Source of the DNA: Craterilacuibacter sp. RT1T
Lineage (GTDB): Bacteria > Pseudomonadota > Gammaproteobacteria > Burkholderiales > Chromobacteriaceae
Direction: 5' to 3'
Assembly (NCBI RefSeq): GCF_023502145.1
Contig: NZ_JAMFLI010000017.1
Location: forward strand, 1 to 32,162
DNA length: 32,162 nt
In this document: piece by piece, positions 1-7,405 of the stretch
How positions within the stretch are numbered: the first letter of the stretch is position 1
How the letters are laid out: the number at the start of each line of letters is the position of its first letter
The notes under the pieces: generated by a model
What the model saw: only the letters and a program-made list of their open reading frames with translations
Told to the model about the DNA's origin: nothing
Database searches by the model: none
Translations under genes and position numbers: made by a program

Positions 1-104
1 GGGGAGCGGGGAGCGGGGAGCGGGGAGCGGGGAGCGGGGAGCGGGGAGCGGGGAGCGGGGAGCTTGCACCTACTCCCTACTCCCTAGCCCCACTCCCTAC
101 TTCC
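1..104. repeat. Heptanucleotide tandem array with inverted arm (array 1)
   Basis: Nine exact head-to-tail copies of GGGGAGC fill positions 1-63 and probably continue beyond the window edge. After a short spacer (TTGCACC), positions 71-104 hold a degenerate C-rich arm made of TACTCCC, TAGCCCC and related units. The two arms are roughly complementary, so the element can fold into a long G/C hairpin. The G-rich strand also has repeated GGG or GGGG runs spaced for G-quadruplexes. Read on the minus strand, the order is a short degenerate G arm and then a long homogeneous C arm, as in the arrays at 21915 and 32077. It ends 6 bases from the stop codon of the YfaZ-like gene. Confidence 0.95.
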
Positions 105-110
105 CGATAA

Positions 111-647
111 TCAGAACCCGATGCTGGCGCCCAGATACGCGCCATCGGCGATTTTCCGGTCGCGGCGGTTATCGCGCTCGACCTTGAACTCGCGCCAGCC
201 GGCTTCCACGCCGATCAGCGGCAACGGTTTCCAGCGCAGGCCCAGCATGGTGTCGCTCACCTTGCTGACGCTACCGCTGGCAGCCGCTTCCGGCGCCCAA
301 TAGCCCTGTACGAAAGCTTCGCTGGAGAAAGGCAGATCAACCGTAACCCGGCCACCGACCATGGCAGCAGTAGCATCGCCACCGGCATCCAGCCACATGG
401 CCTTGCCGCCCAGATCAACGCGGGCAAACGGTACCGGCAGACCGAAGGTCAGGCCAACACCGCCGGCTTCTGCCGTGCCATGTTCATCCGACTGCAGGTA
501 ATCCAGCGTAATGCCGGGGCCGAAGCCGGTAGCGGTACGGCTGATAAAGCCGCCATGTTCGGTTGCAGCCAGCGTCAGATCACCCGCCAGCGCAGGCAGG
601 GCGGCAGCGGCCAGTACGGCAGCCAGTAAAGTCTTTTTCAACATCAT
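111..647 (-). CDS. YfaZ-family outer-membrane beta-barrel protein
   Basis: The 178-residue protein has a clear Sec signal peptide: an MMLKK start, a hydrophobic alanine/leucine core and a likely cut after ALA near residue 21. The mature part consists of alternating polar/hydrophobic strands rich in glycine and ends in a terminal phenylalanine (ASIGF), as expected for a small outer-membrane barrel. The overall pattern matches the YfaZ family, whose function is poorly defined. Two consecutive ATG codons (645-647 and 642-644) can serve as start, preceded by a weak GAG ribosome-binding site. The stop codon lies next to heptamer array 1. The family call is by recognition of sequence style; any porin-like role is inference. 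Confidence 0.75.
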   Translation of the reverse strand: MMLKKTLLAAVLAAAALPALAGDLTLAATEHGGFISRTATGFGPGITLDYLQSDEHGTAEAGGVGLTFGLPVPFARVDLGGKAMWLDAGGDATAAMVGGRVTVDLPFSSEAFVQGYWAPEAAASGSVSKVSDTMLGLRWKPLPLIGVEAGWREFKVERDNRRDRKIADGAYLGASIGF

Positions 648-927
648 GTTTTTCTCGGTTTAAAACAATAAAAAGCCATGTCCCAGTTGTGTGCGGCCCG
701 CTGGCGCGGCATGGCGTCAATCTGCCAGCAGCCCATCCCCGTTAGGCTCGCACCGAAGCAAAAAACGCGGGTGAAGCTTCAAGAGACTTCGGGGGGCTGG
801 GGAGGCAAGGGGCTACGCCCCGCCCCTGCCCGTTCGCCGCGCGGAAGCGGCAATAAAACGATGTCCGCGTAGCGGACACAAAGCCCCAAACCCGTGCTTT
901 GCCATATACAACTGGCACATAGCCAGT
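648..927. other. Intergenic region upstream of yfaZ with two perfect short palindromes
   Basis: No gene is supported here. Two perfect palindromes are visible: GGGGC-TAC-GCCCC at 809-821 and TGTCCGC-GTA-GCGGACA at 862-878. The first sits in a wider imperfect inverted repeat (GGCAAGGGG against CCCTGCC, about 805-828). Both use a 3-base TAC/GTA centre, which suggests a common repeat type or hairpins in the leader of the minus-strand yfaZ-like gene. The short plus-strand frames here have no recognisable product. Confidence 0.6.
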
Positions 928-970
928 AAAAAACCCGCGCCACCATCGCCCGGGGCACGGCCGCGCGGGT
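928..970 (-). terminator. Rho-independent terminator of the yceH gene
   Basis: Read on the minus strand, ACCCGCGC (970-963) pairs perfectly with GCGCGGGT (940-933) around a 22-base loop that can pair further internally. A run of six T residues follows (933-928). It starts 5 bases after the yceH stop codon, so it fits an intrinsic terminator for that gene. Confidence 0.8.
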
Positions 971-975
971 AGCTT

Positions 976-1623
976 TCAGTCGGCCATCCGCGTTTCCAGC
1001 TCCAGCAGGCGCGCCTTGAGCGCCGCCACTTCGGCTTCCAGCGCGGCGACGCGGCCGGTCAGACCGACCACAATCGCATCACATTCTTCACCGCGCGGTG
1101 GCGCCGGATTGGCCCCCTGCTCGGGCATGCCGGACAGCAGCTGCGCCCAGCGTGCTTCGCGCTCACCGCTCTGGCGCGGCAAATGTACCGCCAGAGGCGG
1201 ATATTTGTCGGCCAGCGCATCCAGTGCGGTCTCGACTTCTTCCACGCTGGAAAAACTGTAGATACGCCCGGCACGGGTGCGGATCTCGGCCGGGGTCTGC
1301 GGACCTCGCAACATCAGCATGGCCAGCACCGCCAGGCGGGCGCCCTCGATATTCCATGCATACGGCAGCCGGTGCTCGTATTTGGCAACACGTGCGCCGG
1401 CCGGCATGCGTTCACCCACCAGCTTTTGCGCCATCAGCGACGCCAGGGCGGCGCTAAGATCGGCCTCGCCCAGACTCATCACCGGTTCACGGCTGGTGAG
1501 CTGGTTGCATGCCGACAATAGGGCGTTCAGCGTCAGCGGATAGGTATCGGGGTTCAGCGCCTGTTTTTCGACCAGACAAGCCAGTACCCGCACTTCGACC
1601 GGGTCAAGTTGATGCGTATCCAT
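976..1623 (-). CDS. yceH: YceH family protein (DUF480)
   Basis: The 215-residue protein opens with the family's characteristic LDPVEVRVLACLVEKQ stretch, followed by YPLTLNALLSACNQ and the NREP-like segment LTSREPVM. These belong to the tandem winged-helix domains of DUF480. A second conserved block around LAVLAMLMLRGPQTPAEIR begins near residue 100. The C-terminus is a short coiled coil (VAALEAEVAALKARLLELE). Length agrees with E. coli YceH. The start is supported by a perfect AAGGAGG ribosome-binding site 5 bases upstream. The molecular role is not established for the family; a nucleic-acid-binding function is only suggested by the winged helices. Confidence 0.92.
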   Translation of the reverse strand: MDTHQLDPVEVRVLACLVEKQALNPDTYPLTLNALLSACNQLTSREPVMSLGEADLSAALASLMAQKLVGERMPAGARVAKYEHRLPYAWNIEGARLAVLAMLMLRGPQTPAEIRTRAGRIYSFSSVEEVETALDALADKYPPLAVHLPRQSGEREARWAQLLSGMPEQGANPAPPRGEECDAIVVGLTGRVAALEAEVAALKARLLELETRMAD

Positions 1624-1674
1624 AATGCCTCCTTGCGATGGCGCTTATGATCGCATCAAACCCGCTGCACTGCA

Positions 1675-3204
1675 TCACCTTGACGCTTGCGCCATCAACC
1701 TTTCTACCTCGTGCTTGAGTTCCAGCTCATGCAAGCGCTGCCGGCGCTCATCCTGCGACAAGGCGCGATACAGCGACACCATCATGCCCACCATAATCAG
1801 GGCAAATGGCAAGGCGGTAATGATGGACATGCTTTGCAGCCCCTTGAGTCCGCCGCTGGACAACAGGATCAGCGCAATCACCGACACCAGCACACCCCAC
1901 ACCAGTTTGACGCGATGGCCCGGGTTCAGGCTGCCGCCACTGGACAGCATGCCCAGCACAAAAGTGGCCGAGTCGGCCGAGGTGACAAAGAAACTCAGCA
2001 CCAGCAACATGGCCAGACCGGAGATCACCGCACCGCCGGGCAAGGCGGCAAACATATGGTACAAGGCGGTAGAGACATCACTGCCAACCGCGCCGACCAA
2101 ATCGGCATGGCCGAATAGCTGCATCCACAAGCCGGTGCCGCCAAAGACAGAGAACCAGATAAAGCTGGCCAGTGCCGGCACCAGCAGCACGCCGACCACG
2201 AATTCGCGAATGGTACGTCCTTTGGAAACGCGGGCGATAAACATGCCGACAAACGGTGCCCAGGTAATCCACCATGCCCAGTAGAACAGGGTCCAGCCGG
2301 CCACCCAGGTATTTTGCGAATAGGGCGTCAACTTCAGGCTCTGCGCAATCAGGTCATCCAGATAATCGCCCAGCGTCGTGGTGAAGATTTCAAAGATAAA
2401 TGCCGTCGGCCCCAGGATGGCGACCAGCAGCAGCAAGCCCACCGCCAGCCACAGATTGAGATTGGACAAAATGCGGATGCCGCGCGTCAGCCCAGTCATG
2501 GAGGACAGCACGAATAGCACGGTGGCGATGGCAATCACGGCAAACGTCGTCCAGGTGCCGGATGGAACAGCAAACAGATACTTCAGCCCGGCCTCGATCT
2601 GCAAAGCACCAAAACCCAGCGAAGTGGCGACACCAAAAGCCGTGGCCAGCACCGCCAGAATATCGATGGTCTTGCCGATGGGGCCTTCGACCCTATCCCC
2701 CAGCAAAGGCCGGAATACGGCACTGATCAGCCCGGGTGCGCCACGGTTGAATTTGAAATAGGCCAGCGCCAGTCCCATCACGCTATAGATTGCCCAGGGA
2801 TGCAGGCCCCAGTGAAAGAACGAGGCATGCATGGCCATGCGCGCCGCCTCCGGCGTCTGGGCGCTAATGCCTTGTGATGGCGAAGCGAAATGCGACAAGG
2901 GCTCGGCCGTGCCCCAGAACACCAGGCCGATGCCCATGCCGGCAGAAAACAACATGGCAAACCAAGTGCCACGGGAAAACTCGGGCTCGGCATCCTCTCC
3001 GCCCAAGCGGATCTGGGCAAAGCGGCTACAAGCAAGGTACAGGGTAAACAACAGAAAGCCGAATACGGCCAAGAGATAAAACCAGCCAAAGCGGGCAATA
3101 GTGAGCGATAACAGGTCTGCCGTGACCTGATTCATCAGTTCGGGAAAAAACACGCCGAACAAAGCAAAAAGAACGGTGAGCGCCAACGAAATACGTAAAA
3201 CCAT
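1675..3204 (-). CDS. BCCT-family (betaine/carnitine/choline) transporter
   Basis: This 509-residue integral membrane protein has about 12 hydrophobic segments and the BCCT hallmarks. A glycine stretch GMGIG in the third segment (residues 89-93) is followed by VFWGTAEPLSH. The strongly conserved WTLFYWAWWITWAPFVG region follows, and then ISKGR-like VSKGRTIREF. The GMGIG variant is the one found in Na+-coupled BetP-like members. The family imports quaternary ammonium compatible solutes. The C-terminal tail is short and highly charged (DERRQRLHELELKHEVERL), unlike the long regulatory tail of BetT. The start has an ideal AAGGAGG site. The gene is divergent from tlyA with an FNR-like box upstream. 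The exact substrate (glycine betaine, choline or carnitine) cannot be read from the sequence. Confidence 0.93.
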   Translation of the reverse strand: MVLRISLALTVLFALFGVFFPELMNQVTADLLSLTIARFGWFYLLAVFGFLLFTLYLACSRFAQIRLGGEDAEPEFSRGTWFAMLFSAGMGIGLVFWGTAEPLSHFASPSQGISAQTPEAARMAMHASFFHWGLHPWAIYSVMGLALAYFKFNRGAPGLISAVFRPLLGDRVEGPIGKTIDILAVLATAFGVATSLGFGALQIEAGLKYLFAVPSGTWTTFAVIAIATVLFVLSSMTGLTRGIRILSNLNLWLAVGLLLLVAILGPTAFIFEIFTTTLGDYLDDLIAQSLKLTPYSQNTWVAGWTLFYWAWWITWAPFVGMFIARVSKGRTIREFVVGVLLVPALASFIWFSVFGGTGLWMQLFGHADLVGAVGSDVSTALYHMFAALPGGAVISGLAMLLVLSFFVTSADSATFVLGMLSSGGSLNPGHRVKLVWGVLVSVIALILLSSGGLKGLQSMSIITALPFALIMVGMMVSLYRALSQDERRQRLHELELKHEVERLMAQASR

Positions 3205-3409
3205 ACTGCCTCCTTGAGTGGTCTGTCATCCATGCGCGCCATCAACCGGGGCAGGACAACAGCCAGGGTGGGTGGATCAGGTGACTCAAGGCGAGCCGAA
3301 GCGGGCAAAGCCGCAATACCCGGGGAACGGGTGTTCATCAAGACGAGCGTAAAGCCCAGACAAGAAAAGTAAGTCAAAATACATAAAAAGCAGGTAAAGC
3401 CTACCATCT

Positions 3410-3423
3410 TTGATACAGATCAA
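3410..3423. promoter_or_regulatory. FNR/Anr-type binding palindrome
   Basis: TTGATACAGATCAA is an exact match to the FNR/Anr consensus TTGAT-N4-ATCAA. It lies in the 301-base divergent region between the BCCT gene (start 3204) and tlyA (start 3506). Toward the BCCT gene it would sit near -41.5 if transcription began around 3375. An AT-rich TTTATGTAT stretch lies at about 3387-3379 on the minus strand as a possible -10 region. This geometry would fit class II activation. Function is inferred from the motif alone. Confidence 0.55.
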
Positions 3424-3445
3424 GCAAACCGGATGTCGGCGCGAC

Positions 3446-3474
3446 TTGACAGTCGTCAGCACTGGCGCGACCCT
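3446..3474 (+). promoter_or_regulatory. Possible promoter of tlyA
   Basis: A perfect -35 hexamer TTGACA lies at 3446-3451. At 17-18 bases downstream the candidate -10 (GACCCT/ACCCTA) is poor, so this is a weak call resting on the -35 element and the location 55 bases before the tlyA start. Confidence 0.25.
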
Positions 3475-3505
3475 AGCGCCCCCAGAATCCAACCTCTCCT
3501 TAACC

Positions 3506-4267
3506 ATGCTCCGAGCCGATATTTTGCTGGTCGAACAAGGCCTTGCCCCCTCCCGCACGGCCGCCCAAAACCTGATTACCGGCGGACGGGTCAGCATCGT
3601 GCGCGATGGCCAACTGCTGCCACTGGCCAAAGTCAGCCAGAAGCTGGCACCCGATACCTGCTTTAATATTGTGCCGGATGCCGCCGACCGTTATGTCTCG
3701 CGCGGCGCACTCAAGCTGGAAGGTGCACTGGCCGAAGTCGCACTGGATGTGACGGGGCTCAGCGCGCTGGATGTGGGCCAGTCCACCGGCGGCTTTACCG
3801 ACTGCCTGCTGCAAGCCGGCGCCCGGCGCATCGTCGGCGTCGATGTCGGCCATGATCAGCTGGCGCAAAAAATCCGCGACGATGCACGGGTACGCTATTT
3901 CGAGGGCGTCAACGGCCGCGCGCTGGATCATGCAGTCTTGCTGTCGGCCAATGACGGCGCGGCCTTCGATCTGATGGTCTGCGATGTATCGTTTATTTCG
4001 CTGACGCTGATCCTGCCTTCCGCCCTGCCCTTGATTCGCCCGGGCGGCTATCTGCTCAGTCTGGTCAAGCCGCAGTTTGAAGTCGGGCGCGAAGGCTTGG
4101 GCCATGGCGGCATTGTGCGCAATGAAAGCCTGTACGCCGGGGTCAAAGACAAGATCAGTCAGGCGGTAAAAGCCGAAGGCTTCGAGCTCTTGCGCTGGCT
4201 GGATAGCCCGATCAAGGGCGGAGATGGCAACCGGGAATTCTTTGTCTGGGCGCGCAAGCAGTGCTAG
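3506..4267 (+). CDS. tlyA: TlyA-family 16S/23S rRNA (cytidine-2'-O)-methyltransferase
   Basis: Starting at the ATG at 3506 gives 253 residues, the usual TlyA length; an in-frame ATG at 3410 would add 32 residues with no family similarity. The N-terminal S4 RNA-binding domain (MLRADILLVEQGLAPSRTAA to about residue 60) is followed by a FtsJ-like Rossmann methyltransferase domain. The SAM-binding motif is DVGQSTGGFTD (89-99). The expected K-D-K-E tetrad is present at about K70 (ALKLEGAL), D160 (VCDVSF), K188 (LVKPQFE) and E244 (GNREFFV). Family members 2'-O-methylate ribosomal RNA; some were earlier called haemolysin A. The exact rRNA position in this organism is not known. Confidence 0.93.
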   Translation: MLRADILLVEQGLAPSRTAAQNLITGGRVSIVRDGQLLPLAKVSQKLAPDTCFNIVPDAADRYVSRGALKLEGALAEVALDVTGLSALDVGQSTGGFTDCLLQAGARRIVGVDVGHDQLAQKIRDDARVRYFEGVNGRALDHAVLLSANDGAAFDLMVCDVSFISLTLILPSALPLIRPGGYLLSLVKPQFEVGREGLGHGGIVRNESLYAGVKDKISQAVKAEGFELLRWLDSPIKGGDGNREFFVWARKQC

Positions 4268-4271
4268 TGCG

Positions 4272-4306
4272 GATGCGCCAGTCTGGCCCGGCCAAGCTAG
4301 CGCATC
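4272..4306 (+). terminator. Hairpin after tlyA, possible terminator
   Basis: GATGCGC (4272-4278) pairs with GCGCATC (4300-4306), and inside the loop GGCC-C-GGCC can form a second short stem. It begins 4 bases after the tlyA stop. No T-run follows, so it may stabilise the mRNA end or act only weakly as a terminator. Confidence 0.35.
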
Positions 4307-4353
4307 ACAAAGTCAATTTAAATGGTATTCAATCGCTAAAATGCATAAAACTA

Positions 4354-4382
4354 TTGCATAGTAAGCACTTGCACTTAATAAT
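4354..4382 (+). promoter_or_regulatory. Promoter for the riboswitch-NhaC transcript
   Basis: TTGCAT (4354-4359) and AATAAT (4377-4382, five of six to TATAAT) are separated by 17 bases in an AT-rich stretch. Transcription would start around 4389, just before the first paired base of the lysine riboswitch. Confidence 0.5.
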
Positions 4383-4392
4383 GGTCCGGTAA

Positions 4393-4566
4393 CTTTGAGT
4401 AGAGGTTGCACTGTCTAAGAGTATGCGGCGGGAGCTTGAACCCGATGATCGCCGCAAAAAGGAGCCAGTGCCGAAGTAGCCAAGCCGTCAGGCACCGCTG
4501 CTGGGGGCATTTCAAACAGGAATGTCACTGCCATAGTCTGAGCAAACTATGGAGCGCTACTGAAAG
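4393..4566 (+). promoter_or_regulatory. Lysine riboswitch (L box) aptamer
   Basis: The conserved primary blocks of the lysine aptamer are visible in order: AGTAGAGGTTGC at 4398, GGAGCCAGTGCCGAAGTAGC at 4461, GGCACCGCTGCTGGGGGCAT at 4491, and the closing TATGGAGCGCTACTGAAAG at 4548. P1 is formed by CTTTGAGTAG (4393-4402) with CTACTGAAAG (4557-4566), one mismatch. The top of P2 is GCGGCG (4425-4430) with CGCCGC (4450-4455). P4 is GCATTTC with GAATGTC. P5 is CCATAGT (4531-4537) with ACTATGG (4546-4552). Lysine binding in this RNA class represses biosynthesis or transport genes; here the target is the NhaC-family gene beginning at 4662. Confidence 0.92.
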
Positions 4567-4623
4567 GGTAGAAGTCTCCCCCGGACGCCCTTGGTACGTC
4601 TGCTGTCTTCTGGTCCTCTCGGT

Positions 4624-4652
4624 AGGTCTCCACCTGTAATCCACATAGGTGA
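4624..4652 (+). promoter_or_regulatory. Translational expression platform (Shine-Dalgarno sequestering hairpin)
   Basis: The ribosome-binding sequence AGGTGA (4647-4652), 9 bases before the ATG at 4662, can be paired by CACCT (4631-4635). This gives a 5-bp stem with an 11-base loop. The same ACCT (4632-4635) can instead pair with AGGT at 4624-4627 around a CTCC loop, which would free the ribosome-binding site. No hairpin plus T-run is seen in the leader, so control is more likely at translation than at termination. The switching mechanism is inferred from complementarity only. Confidence 0.55.
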
Positions 4653-4661
4653 TACGAGATC

Positions 4662-6245
4662 ATGGAACTAAGCCAATATTCCGATTCTTTACTGTCTGTC
4701 TTGCCGCCTTTGGTGGCGGTCTCCCTGGCAGTCATAACCCGCCGCGTCGTTCTGTCGCTAGGCCTTGGCATTGCCGTCGGCGCCCTGCTGTTGACCGGCA
4801 ATTTGCTGTCGGCCGGGCAATATATCGGGCAATCGGCACTCGCCATTTTCTGGGACGGGAGCGCGCCCAACTGGGGCAGCGTCAACATCCTGCTGTTTCT
4901 GCTGCTCTTGGGTTTTCTGATTGCACTGATGACACTCACCGGCGGCAGCCGTGCCTTTGCCGAATGGGCACAGCAGCGCATCAAGACCCGCCGCCAGGCT
5001 AAAATCATGACCGGCCTGCTGGTGTTCCTGTTCTTTATCGACGACTACTTCCACAGCCTTGCCGTTGGCACCATTTGCCGCCCGGTCACCGACCGCTATC
5101 GCATTTCGCGCGCCAAACTGGCTTATCTGCTGGATTCAACGGCGGCACCGATATGCGTGATCATGCCGGTTTCGTCGTGGGGTGCGTATATCGTCGCCCT
5201 GATCGGCGGCATTCTGGCCGCACACGGCATTCAACAGCACAGCGCGTTCTCGGCTTTTATGACCATGGTGCCGATGAATTTTTATGCCCTGTTCACCCTG
5301 CTGCTGGTGGTGGCCACCATTATCCGGCCGCTGAATCTGGGCGCGATGGCACAGCATGAGGCACAGGCAGAAAACGGCATGCTGTACGACCAGAGCAAGG
5401 GCACGCCACCCGGTGTCAGCGAAGAACTCCAGGCGCTAGGCGAGGGTCAGGTGCGCGATCTGGTGTTGCCCATCCTCACGCTGGTGCTGACCACCATCTA
5501 CTTTATGCTGGCAACCGGCGCCGAGGTATTGGCACAAGACGCCAAGCCGTTCAGCCTCTTGGGCGCCTTCGAAAATACCAATGTCGGGCTGTCGCTGGTC
5601 TACGGCGCACTGAGCGCACTGGCGGTTGCAGGCGTACTGGCGCTGCGTCTGGGCTTGCCCGCTCGCGACTGGCTGTCGGTACTGCGCCACGGCTTGGCCG
5701 CCATGTGGCCGGCACTGCGCATCCTGCTGCTGGCATGGCTGATCGCTGCCGTTATCCGCGATGTCCAGACCGGCAAATATCTGGCGTCGATGGCGCAGCT
5801 GTCCATGCCATTCTGGCTCTTGCCGGCGGTCTTGTTTGTACTCGCCGGTGCCATGGCGTTTTCCACCGGCACCAGCTGGGGCACCTTCGGCATTATGCTG
5901 CCGCTGGGCGCCGATCTGGTGATGGCAACGGAACCTGCCCTGCTGCTGCCGGCCCTGTCGGCGGTGCTGGCCGGTGCCGTGTTTGGCGATCATTGCTCGC
6001 CCATTTCCGACACCACCATCCTGTCATCGACTGGCGCAGGCAGCCACCATATCGACCATGTACTCACCCAGCTACCCTACTCCTTGCTGGTTGCGCTGGG
6101 CTCCATCGCCGGTTATCTGGTACTGGGCGCCTCCGGCTCGGTGTGGCTAGGCCTGCTGACCTGCTCGCTATGGTTTGCGCTGGCGCTGCCGCTGCTACAT
6201 TACTACCAGCGACGCCGTCCGGCGCTGGTGCCTTGTGCGGCCTAA
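4662..6245 (+). CDS. lysW: NhaC-family antiporter, probable lysine transporter (LysW type)
   Basis: The 527-residue polytopic protein belongs to the NhaC Na+/H+ antiporter family, with about 11-12 hydrophobic segments. Conserved-looking blocks include FFIDDYFHSLAVGTICRPVTDRYRISRAKLAY (about residues 124-155, shown in parts), STAAPICVIMPVSSWGA, STGTSWGTFGIMLPLGADL and VFGDHCSPISDTTILSSTGAG. The gene follows a lysine riboswitch and nothing else is downstream before a strong terminator. NhaC-family genes under L-box control were proposed as lysine transporters (LysW) in comparative genomics of lysine regulons. So lysine uptake, possibly Na+-coupled, is the best assignment here. Direction and coupling ion are not readable from the sequence. 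Confidence 0.85.
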   Translation: MELSQYSDSLLSVLPPLVAVSLAVITRRVVLSLGLGIAVGALLLTGNLLSAGQYIGQSALAIFWDGSAPNWGSVNILLFLLLLGFLIALMTLTGGSRAFAEWAQQRIKTRRQAKIMTGLLVFLFFIDDYFHSLAVGTICRPVTDRYRISRAKLAYLLDSTAAPICVIMPVSSWGAYIVALIGGILAAHGIQQHSAFSAFMTMVPMNFYALFTLLLVVATIIRPLNLGAMAQHEAQAENGMLYDQSKGTPPGVSEELQALGEGQVRDLVLPILTLVLTTIYFMLATGAEVLAQDAKPFSLLGAFENTNVGLSLVYGALSALAVAGVLALRLGLPARDWLSVLRHGLAAMWPALRILLLAWLIAAVIRDVQTGKYLASMAQLSMPFWLLPAVLFVLAGAMAFSTGTSWGTFGIMLPLGADLVMATEPALLLPALSAVLAGAVFGDHCSPISDTTILSSTGAGSHHIDHVLTQLPYSLLVALGSIAGYLVLGASGSVWLGLLTCSLWFALALPLLHYYQRRRPALVPCAA

Positions 6246-6274
6246 ACGGCCTGCGCTTCGTTCCCCATCAAATC

Positions 6275-6307
6275 AAAGAGGGTCACCCGCAGGTGACCCT
6301 CTTTTTT
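6275..6307 (+). terminator. Strong Rho-independent terminator, possibly bidirectional
   Basis: AAAGAGGGTCACC (6275-6287) pairs perfectly with GGTGACCCTCTTT (6292-6304) around CGCA. The T-run continues to 6307 on the plus strand. It ends the lysW transcript. It lies between convergent genes and could also serve the usp gene on the minus strand, where the T-run is shorter. Confidence 0.93.
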
Positions 6308-6349
6308 ATCTGCGCCAGACACCGTCAGCTCTGGTTTGGCAGGCCCGAA

Positions 6350-6847
6350 TCACAGTACCGGGCGCTTCTCGAACAGCTTGTTTTCGTCGTCATCGTGCAC
6401 ATTGCGTACCACCAGCAATGGCAGCGGCGACATACGCAGCAGCGTTTCGGCGAAGCTGCCCATCAGCAGGGTCATCAAGCCGCCACGGCCATGGGTGCCC
6501 ACCACGATCAGGTCGGCATGATGGTCATCGGCAGCAGCAAGCAGCACCTTGGCCATCTCCTTGCCGCCATCCCAGCTTTCCAGAATCAGCGGCGTGACGC
6601 TGCTAATGCCGCTCTCGCGCGCCAGTGCTTCGGCCTCGGCCATGATCTGCGCTCCGCGCTCATGCGCCAGCGTATGCAGATCATGGTTGCCCAGCATGCC
6701 GACGCCCTCCACGCTGATGTCGCGCAAGCTGGCCACATGCACCAGAATCAGCTTGCCCTGCTTGACCTGAGCCAGTTTAATGGCCTCCTGCAAGGCCAAG
6801 ACCGCGTTATGACTGCCGTCCAGTGCGATCACGATATTCTGATACAT
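6350..6847 (-). CDS. Universal stress protein, UspA family
   Basis: The 165-residue protein is a single Usp domain. It opens with MYQNIVIALDGSHNAV, which has the family's Asp in the first strand. Near the C-terminus it carries the ATP-binding signature G-2x-G-9x-G-S as GTHGRGGLMTLLMGS (117-131), so it is probably of the nucleotide-binding subclass. The ATG at 6847 is chosen because it has an AAGGA site at the right distance and matches family starts. An upstream TTG would add only five residues. It is the last gene of the run rlmF, cupin, usp. Soluble and cytoplasmic; the stress it answers to is unknown. Confidence 0.92.
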   Translation of the reverse strand: MYQNIVIALDGSHNAVLALQEAIKLAQVKQGKLILVHVASLRDISVEGVGMLGNHDLHTLAHERGAQIMAEAEALARESGISSVTPLILESWDGGKEMAKVLLAAADDHHADLIVVGTHGRGGLMTLLMGSFAETLLRMSPLPLLVVRNVHDDDENKLFEKRPVL

Positions 6848-6930
6848 GCTGCATCCTTTCAAAGAGGAAGATAAGGAACTGATTGTTGACCTTTTTGACC
6901 CGGCACACCAGCAGCCGGATCAATAAAACA

Positions 6931-7305
6931 TCACGGCTTGGCGCTGGCCGCCTCGAAAATGGCGTAGGTTTTTTTGGCCGGCTCCAGCACCTGCCACACA
7001 CCTTCAAAACCGGCCGGAATCACGAAATGGTCACCGGCCTGCAGCAGCACTTCACGACCGCTGCTATCGCTGACCCGCACCAAGCCTTCCAGCAGGGTAC
7101 AGAATTCGTGTTCGCTATATTTGACACGCCATGTACCCAAGCCGCCGGACCAGACGCCGGCATGAAACTGGCCGCTGGGGTCGGAGTAATGGTTATCCAC
7201 CCGCTGCTGGCATGCGCCAGCGATATGGCGCTCGGCGGCGGCGACAAACTCGTCGCCCACCACCGGGTGCCGGGCAAACACGATAATATCCTGCGTACTT
7301 TTCAT
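6931..7305 (-). CDS. Cupin-domain protein (DUF861/EutQ-like)
   Basis: The 124-residue protein is a single small cupin barrel. The recognisable part runs from residue 47, FHAGVWSGGLGTWRVKY, through SEHEFCTLLEGLVRV to LQAGDHFVIPAGFEGVWQVLEP, which is the usual second cupin motif with a proline-glycine turn. This pattern fits the Cupin_3 (DUF861) group, often described as enamine/imine-like or of unknown function. The ATG at 7305 has an AAGGAG ribosome-binding site; the longer open frame upstream lacks one. It lies 83 bases upstream of usp. The substrate is unknown. Confidence 0.85.
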   Translation of the reverse strand: MKSTQDIIVFARHPVVGDEFVAAAERHIAGACQQRVDNHYSDPSGQFHAGVWSGGLGTWRVKYSEHEFCTLLEGLVRVSDSSGREVLLQAGDHFVIPAGFEGVWQVLEPAKKTYAIFEAASAKP

Positions 7306-7405
7306 GGCTCTCTCCTTTGTATGTCTAATATTTTCAACAAATGTGACACACAAAGGCGATCGGCTTCAAGCCATAACCCGATATAAATATTGACCTGCCA
7401 ATGCC

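Noticed and set aside
4406-4639. 77-codon plus-strand frame upstream of the NhaC-family gene
   Set aside because: It overlaps the lysine riboswitch aptamer and has no protein-like features.
6884-6925. Hairpin GACCCGGC/GCCGGATC between usp and cupin genes as a terminator
   Set aside because: On the minus strand it is followed by A residues rather than a T-run, and the stem has a mismatch.
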